Notes under the pieces: model-generated
Databases searched by the model: none
What the model was told of the DNA's origin: nothing
What the model saw: only the letters and a program-made list of their open reading frames with translations
From: Candidatus Aminicenantota bacterium
GTDB taxonomy: Bacteria > Acidobacteriota > Aminicenantia > UBA2199
Assembly: GCA_023137075.1 (NCBI GenBank)
Contig: JAGLQA010000783.1
Span: 1-10,121 of the forward strand
DNA length: 10,121 nt
Direction: 5' to 3'
Program-made: the position numbers and the translations under genes
Shown here: positions 6,588-10,121 of the stretch, piece after piece
Numbering within the stretch: position 1 is the stretch's first letter
How the letters are laid out: the number at the start of each line of letters is the position of its first letter

Positions 6588-7037
6588 TTAAATGTTATAA
6601 AGCCCGGTAAAAGTTTGGGGATCTCCGGCATAGAAATCGATAGTTTTCATTTTTAGGGATTTATTTTCATCAATAATCAAGTTATAATAGCTAAACCCAT
6701 CGAATTCATGCAATAAACTCCCATCCTTACGATTATACTTTCTTATGCATAAAACAATACCTGATTTCATCTGTATCATGTCGATCATTATTTCCTTAGG
6801 GATTAACTCTTCTTTAATTTTAAGATGTCCATCAATTAGAAATATTTCCCATTCATCCCGGTTACTAAATTTAATAGGATATTCGCCTCCTTTTAGCTTC
6901 ATAAAGGCTGTTGCCTTTAAATCCGGATGCCAGTACATGTTCATCTTTGGCATGGTTTCTTCATCCTGGGAATAGGAAGTATAATCCCGGCAATAATCTA
7001 CCATGAATTTTTTAATTTCTTCGTACTTAATTTTCAT
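6588..7037 (-). CDS. Small NTF2/SnoaL-like protein of unknown function
   Basis: This 149-residue soluble protein has no signal peptide or membrane segment. The start is fixed by AGGAG six bases before the ATG. It has an N-terminal helical segment (residues 5-20), then a strand-rich remainder with EFDGFSYYNLIID (111-123) and KMKTIDFYAGDP (129-140). That 'dGfsyY.l.fd...I...dFyaGdP' ending looks like the last strands of the NTF2-like/SnoaL fold, a cone-shaped barrel used by dehydratases, ketosteroid-isomerase-like enzymes and cyclases. The assignment is by pattern only. Possible polar pocket residues are D40, R60, D61, E64, H71 and D113. It lies between the SDR gene (57-bp gap) and the mutase small subunit (77-bp gap), so it probably acts on a pathway intermediate, for example in dehydration or isomerisation after keto reduction (inference). 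Confidence 0.75.
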   Translation of the reverse strand: MKIKYEEIKKFMVDYCRDYTSYSQDEETMPKMNMYWHPDLKATAFMKLKGGEYPIKFSNRDEWEIFLIDGHLKIKEELIPKEIMIDMIQMKSGIVLCIRKYNRKDGSLLHEFDGFSYYNLIIDENKSLKMKTIDFYAGDPQTFTGLYNI

Positions 7038-7094
7038 CTTTTACTCCTAATCATGTTATTTTTATTATTTAAAATTTCAGTCATTTTAAAGAAA

Positions 7095-7877
7095 CTAAAG
7101 TCCTCCCGATACATTTATAATTTCGCCGGTTATATTACCGGAAACATCGGAAGCCAGGAACATGACCAATTCCGCTACATCTTCCTCTTTCGTCAATTTT
7201 CCGGTATCGGTTCCGGCTGTTAATTCCTTCATCATTTCATCCTGGGTAATGCCTCTTTTTTTTGCCAATCCGGGTAAACGGGAAGTGAGAATCCGTTCCG
7301 TGAGTACTAAACCCGGAGCTATGGCATTAACGGTAATCCCATAGGATGCAACTTCTTTTGACAGTGTCTTGGTGAGAATATTTAACCCTCCTTTGCTTAT
7401 ATTGTAAGTTGCGGAATTGGGTGGAGACTGCCGATAAGCGACCGAGGAAATATTTATAATCCTCCCGAATCTATTTTCAATCATTTTTGGCAAAATAAGC
7501 TTGGATAGATGAAAAATGCTGATGAGGTTAACTTTTAATACATTTTCAACATCTGCCAGGGGTGTTTCGACAACCGGCCCCATGTATCCGGAGATAGCAG
7601 CGTTATTGACTAAGATATCCACATTCCCGAATAGATTTATTACCTGTTTGGTTGATTGATCTATCTCTTTGCTACTGGATAAATCGGTATGGTAAAAAAA
7701 TGCCTCTCCACCGCCGCTATTGATAGCTTCCACTGTATTTTTTCCTTTCATTTTATCTCGAGCGAAAATAATAATCTTCACTCCTGCTTGCGCAAGTTTT
7801 AAGCTTATGGCTTTTCCGATTCCCCCGGCGCCGCCGGTAATTATTGCCGTTTTGGCCTGTATCGGTAAGTTCAACAT
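7095..7877 (-). CDS. Short-chain dehydrogenase/reductase (FabG-like SDR)
   Basis: This classical SDR has 260 aa from the ATG at 7877, which overlaps the stop of the VOC gene by seven bases (ATGTTGA) and implies translational coupling. An in-frame ATG at 7901 would add eight residues but overlaps further and has a poorer ribosome site. The cofactor loop is TGGAGGIG (14-21), NNAA is at 91-94, the active-site Asn is N117, and the catalytic Ser (S144/S145), Tyr158 and Lys162 are present in the order ISS...YNISK, with PG at 188-189. The Arg at the end of the second strand (FAR, R40) is typical of NADP(H)-preferring FabG relatives. The C-terminus IINVSGGL is canonical. It probably reduces a 3-oxo group or oxidises the matching alcohol; position after the ketosynthase favours a beta-keto substrate (inference). 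Confidence 0.92.
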   Translation of the reverse strand: MLNLPIQAKTAIITGGAGGIGKAISLKLAQAGVKIIIFARDKMKGKNTVEAINSGGGEAFFYHTDLSSSKEIDQSTKQVINLFGNVDILVNNAAISGYMGPVVETPLADVENVLKVNLISIFHLSKLILPKMIENRFGRIINISSVAYRQSPPNSATYNISKGGLNILTKTLSKEVASYGITVNAIAPGLVLTERILTSRLPGLAKKRGITQDEMMKELTAGTDTGKLTKEEDVAELVMFLASDVSGNITGEIINVSGGL

Positions 7878-8272
7878 TTTATGCTTTGCTCCGAAACACA
7901 TTCAAACAGAATCTCTTCATGTCCGTTAATTCTAAAAAAGAAAATCCTTGAATGAGCTCCCTGCCGGATTTCTCCTTCTAATTTGTAACGATCGCCTTTT
8001 TTCATTTTATCGTAAATTTTTTCGATATTTTCCACCCTAATTCCCACATGATGTAAACCAGTTGGCTCATTAACTATGGGACTGGATGGATCAACAACTT
8101 CCAGCAACTCGATGGTGGTTTTCTCCTCACTTAAACCTAAAAACGCAATCTTCATACCGACTTCATCGTGTTGTTCAATGCTTTTACAGAATAATCCCAC
8201 CTGTTCAAGAGCCTGGCTCACCTCCGTGAGATCGGATACTTTGATTGCGATATGGTCTATTTTGTTTTTCAT
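7871..8272 (-). CDS. VOC-superfamily protein, methylmalonyl-CoA epimerase-like
   Basis: This 133-residue vicinal-oxygen-chelate protein carries the methylmalonyl-CoA epimerase pattern: IDHIAIKV (5-12), KIAFLGLSEEKTTIELLE (41-58), SPIVNEPTGLHHVGIRV (64-80), RQGAHSRIFFF (103-113) and a terminal EILFEC (120-125). Expected metal ligands are present: His7, a His of the His74-His75 pair and Glu124. Known members invert the alpha carbon of 2-methyl-branched acyl-CoAs through a metal-bound enolate. Its ATG overlaps the ketosynthase stop (ATGA, 8269-8272) and its stop overlaps the SDR start, so these three genes are tightly coupled. No methylmalonyl-CoA mutase is encoded here, so the usual propionate-pathway role is doubtful. 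A function on a CoA- or acid-linked branched intermediate, perhaps the product of the adjacent B12 mutase, is inference. Other VOC functions (lyase, isomerase) remain possible. Confidence 0.85.
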   Translation of the reverse strand: MKNKIDHIAIKVSDLTEVSQALEQVGLFCKSIEQHDEVGMKIAFLGLSEEKTTIELLEVVDPSSPIVNEPTGLHHVGIRVENIEKIYDKMKKGDRYKLEGEIRQGAHSRIFFFRINGHEEILFECVSEQSIKC

Positions 8273-9471
8273 AATCGGTTGCTTTTGATCAGGTTTGGAG
8301 CGATTTTTTGAAATAGAGCAATATAGTTTTCTCCAACACCGGATGATGCAAGCATAACTTTATCACCTACGTTTATCAGGCCTTTCTCGACTGCCTCCAG
8401 CAGGTTAACTGGCACACAGGCCACTGCCATATTGCCATATTTTTCAAAAGATGTGTAAAACTTCGATTCGGGAACTCCTACTGCTTCTCTCCAGGCATGG
8501 GGTGTCCAGGGAACCGGCTGGTGGGTAATGAAAAAATCCATATCTTGAACAGTAGCTTTTGCTTTTCTTAAGGTTATATTTATTATGTCAGCCAGGTCGG
8601 TGCCGGCATTTTTTGCAATCTCCTTACACAATTCCATGTTATTAAAGGTAACGAATTCCTGCTCGTGTGTCGGCCCTTGAATGGTTGGAATCAGTAGATT
8701 CGGTTTCCGTTTCATAAATAAAATGGCTTTATGCCTACTGCCTCGACTTAAAGAGTGAGAGGATATATAATCATAGCCTTCTTCAACTTCGGTTATAATA
8801 GCAGCAGCAGCGCCATCTCCGGTATTGACACTATAATAATCGGATTTGTCATTGATAATTGAGTCTATAGAACTACCGATGATGAGTATTTTATTTTTAA
8901 TCCCGGCCCTGATATATGTCATGGCAATTTCTAACATAGTAATAAATGAAGAGCAGCATGTGTCGATGTTATAAGCACCGGCATTTTTTAATCCCAATTT
9001 ATGCTGTACCAAGGAGGCATTCATAGGAACATGTTGATCCGGTACTAATGAATGGACTAATACCAGATCGATTTCATCTTTATCGATCTTTCCGTTAAAA
9101 ATTGCCAGGGCTCCAGCCAGGGTTTCCGCATCTGATGAGAGCATTGGGTGGGGATACAAGGATTTTTTTAAAGATAACGGGTCTAACGGTACTCTTCTTC
9201 TCTCCTTTCTTCCCTCGAAGGGGTTATCTCTTTTCCTGGGAGGTAGGCTGCTCAGCCAGCATTCAAACCAGGGTTGGCTTTCCCAGCCCTCGTTATTCGT
9301 CTCAAGTTTACCTGGCAAATGTCCGGTTGTTTCAATCTTATCGATATATTCCGGGTATAATAGGGTCTCCTTTCTCAAAAACTCCACTAAATCTTTACGT
9401 TTATTTTCAGGAACTTCTTTGGCAGGTAAATAGCCACCCATACTTACTATTCCTGCGGATCTGAGTATCAT
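8269..9471 (-). CDS. KAS III-like beta-ketoacyl synthase with extended N-terminal region
   Basis: This 400-residue thiolase-fold condensing enzyme starts at the ATG at 9471, with AGGAGG eight bases upstream. The catalytic triad of the FabH/KAS III family is intact: Cys173 in TCCSSF, His317 in ITHQ, and Asn347 in YGNMAVACVP. Other family blocks are AGIVSMGGYLP (6-16), LSSDAETLAG (111-120), IDLVLVHSLVPDQHVP (134-149), GDGAAAAI (218-225) and the terminal LASSGVGENYIALF (374-387). At 400 aa it is longer than housekeeping FabH (about 310-330 aa). The excess is a charged and aromatic segment at about residues 28-108, including WESQPWFECWLSSLPPRKRD, between the N-terminal strand and SSDAETL. This segment would lie near the acyl pocket in FabH. 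The context (SDR, epimerase-like, B12 mutase) points to a dedicated pathway enzyme rather than fatty-acid initiation. No acyl-carrier-protein or DUF35 partner is visible. Confidence 0.9.
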   Translation of the reverse strand: MILRSAGIVSMGGYLPAKEVPENKRKDLVEFLRKETLLYPEYIDKIETTGHLPGKLETNNEGWESQPWFECWLSSLPPRKRDNPFEGRKERRRVPLDPLSLKKSLYPHPMLSSDAETLAGALAIFNGKIDKDEIDLVLVHSLVPDQHVPMNASLVQHKLGLKNAGAYNIDTCCSSFITMLEIAMTYIRAGIKNKILIIGSSIDSIINDKSDYYSVNTGDGAAAAIITEVEEGYDYISSHSLSRGSRHKAILFMKRKPNLLIPTIQGPTHEQEFVTFNNMELCKEIAKNAGTDLADIINITLRKAKATVQDMDFFITHQPVPWTPHAWREAVGVPESKFYTSFEKYGNMAVACVPVNLLEAVEKGLINVGDKVMLASSGVGENYIALFQKIAPNLIKSNRL

Positions 9472-9617
9472 TAACTTTTCCTCCTGATTTTTCTATTTCT
9501 AATTTTACTACTGCAAATTTTTTTTTATGAAGCCCAATTTGAAACCTTCACATTTTTTTGAGAATCATTTTTTGTTTTGAGTGCTGATTTTTTCATTTAC
9601 CCTTGATAGTATTTCTT

Positions 9618-9646
9618 ATTAAAACATATTTTCCATATAAAATCAA
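9618..9646 (-). promoter_or_regulatory. Extended -10 promoter of the ketosynthase-mutase operon
   Basis: On the minus strand, TTGATT (9641-9646) and TTTAAT (9618-9623) are separated by 17 bp, with TG one base upstream of the -10 (TGTTTTAAT), which makes an extended -10 element. Transcription would begin near 9611, leaving a leader of about 140 bases before the ketosynthase ATG. That leader is A-rich and holds no riboswitch fold that I recognise. Confidence 0.65.
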
Positions 9647-9668
9647 GAACACCTATTCATTTTTTACG

Positions 9669-9714
9669 AAAAAAAAAGTATTTAGTTTACTATTACTTCG
9701 TTTGATTGAGTAAT
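9669..9714 (-). terminator. Weak terminator candidate after the chorismate mutase gene
   Basis: ATTACT and AGTAAT (plus 9692-9697 and 9709-9714) pair across an 11-base loop, and nine consecutive T follow on the minus strand (plus 9669-9677). The stem is A/T-rich and the T run starts about 14 bases beyond it, so termination would be partial at best. With the promoter at 9618-9646 it suggests that chorismate mutase and the ketosynthase operon can be transcribed separately. Confidence 0.3.
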
Positions 9715-9728
9715 TGCTCCTTATGTTT

Positions 9729-9998
9729 TTAATCACTACTGAGTTTAGGGCCCAGGGCCTGTAATCGCCTGCTTTCGGCCATTATACTAATAAAGAATTT
9801 TTCAATGAAATCTCTGCTCATAAATCGAACCGGGATGTTAGCCGCTCTGTCGATTATCTCTTTTTCGCGTTTTTTATCCTGGATCTTTTTTTTAAATCGA
9901 GTCGTTCGCAGTGTCAGTTCCATCCGTTGGTCTAACATTTTTACAATCTTATTGTCGAGCCTGTCAATATTTTTTCTAATCTCAAATAAATCCATCAT
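9729..9998 (-). CDS. Chorismate mutase, AroQ (type II, all-helical) family, stand-alone
   Basis: This 89-residue single-domain AroQ-fold protein would convert chorismate to prephenate by a Claisen rearrangement as a helical dimer. The residues used by the E. coli AroQ domain have counterparts: Arg8 (in EIRKNID), Arg25 (LDQRMEL), Lys36 (RFKKKIQ), Asp41, Arg44 and Glu45 (DKKREKE), and Gln80 (SRRLQAL), so it looks active. The loop between Lys36 and Asp41 is about four residues shorter than in E. coli. Two adjacent ATGs follow GGAGG; the one at 9998 is four bases away and the one at 9995 seven, so the second may be the true start (88 aa). It has its own strong promoter. Related isochorismate-pyruvate lyases (PchB type) share the fold and cannot be excluded. 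Its link to the downstream cluster is positional only. Confidence 0.85.
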   Translation of the reverse strand: MMDLFEIRKNIDRLDNKIVKMLDQRMELTLRTTRFKKKIQDKKREKEIIDRAANIPVRFMSRDFIEKFFISIMAESRRLQALGPKLSSD

Positions 9999-10046
9999 AA
10001 TTCCTCCAATATGTGCAGTGAATTTCCTGAAACCATAATTTTTTTT

Positions 10047-10075
10047 ATTATATCATGAATAAAAAATAATACCAA
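10047..10075 (-). promoter_or_regulatory. Strong extended -10 promoter of the chorismate mutase gene
   Basis: On the minus strand, a perfect TATAAT (10047-10052), preceded by TGA to form an extended -10 (TGATATAAT), sits 17 bp downstream of TTGGTA (10070-10075). The start would be near 10040, giving a leader of about 42 bases that ends in GGAGG. Upstream (plus-strand 10081-10113) are a GCCC/GGGC inverted repeat and the 8-bp palindrome AACCGGTT, which could be regulatory or belong to a gene outside the window. Confidence 0.75.
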
Positions 10076-10121
10076 TTGCCGCCCTGTAAAAATTGGGGCT
10101 TAAATAACCGGTTGTTCAAAG

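Noticed and set aside
8269..9471. Housekeeping FabH
   Set aside because: It is too long, has a non-standard N-terminal region, and no fab genes such as acpP, fabD or fabF are adjacent.
9525..9596. 23-codon minus-strand leader frame (MKKSALKTKND...) before the ketosynthase
   Set aside because: The only upstream GGG is three bases from the ATG, too close for a ribosome site. The content is a chance product of A-rich sequence, with no run of regulatory codons.
9472..9728. Cobalamin riboswitch in the leader of the B12-mutase operon
   Set aside because: I looked for the conserved GCCACTG-type B12 box and a G/C-rich multi-helix fold. The leader is A/T-rich and shows neither.

Overview
The window is AT-rich and gene-dense, with clear Shine-Dalgarno sites (GGAGG type) and sigma-70/sigma-A-like promoters, some with extended -10 elements. 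This style, together with a two-subunit glutamate-mutase-type B12 enzyme and cytoplasmic fumarate-reductase-fold flavoproteins, suggests an anaerobic bacterium, probably a low-GC clostridial or similar lineage. That taxonomic guess is inference. No rRNA, tRNA, mobile element or CRISPR array was seen.

Layout: (1) Positions 1-993 hold two small paralogous SpoIIAA/STAS-like proteins, transcribed divergently from a shared 224-bp intergenic region with a promoter for each direction. The leftward one runs off the window edge. (2) Everything from about 10075 down to 1127 is read on the minus strand. In transcription order it is: a stand-alone AroQ-type chorismate mutase with its own strong promoter (9998-9729); a second promoter (about 9646-9618); a probable operon of KAS III-like ketosynthase (9471-8269), methylmalonyl-CoA-epimerase-like VOC protein (8272-7871), SDR oxidoreductase (7877-7095), small NTF2-like protein (7037-6588), B12-binding sigma subunit (6510-6082) and catalytic epsilon subunit (5994-4543) of a glutamate-mutase-family enzyme; a 413-bp noncoding gap with a hairpin; then two tandem paralogous FAD_binding_2 flavoproteins (4129-2639 and 2623-1127).

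The main point is the mutase. The small subunit keeps the complete cobalamin-binding signature. The large subunit aligns with clostridial GlmE at the same length (483 aa) and without gaps over the first ~200 residues, but it has lost most substrate-recognition residues: Arg66 is Ser, Arg149 is Leu, His150 is Gly and Glu171 is Ser, while Arg100 and Tyr181 are kept. The operon has no glmL reactivase and no methylaspartase. It instead joins the mutase to ketosynthase, ketoreductase, epimerase-like, NTF2-like and flavin dehydrogenase genes. I infer an uncharacterised B12-dependent carbon-skeleton mutase acting on something other than glutamate, inside a pathway of C-C bond formation, keto reduction, possible dehydration, skeletal rearrangement and flavin-dependent C=C chemistry. 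Whether it is biosynthetic or degradative, and what its substrate is, cannot be read from the sequence.
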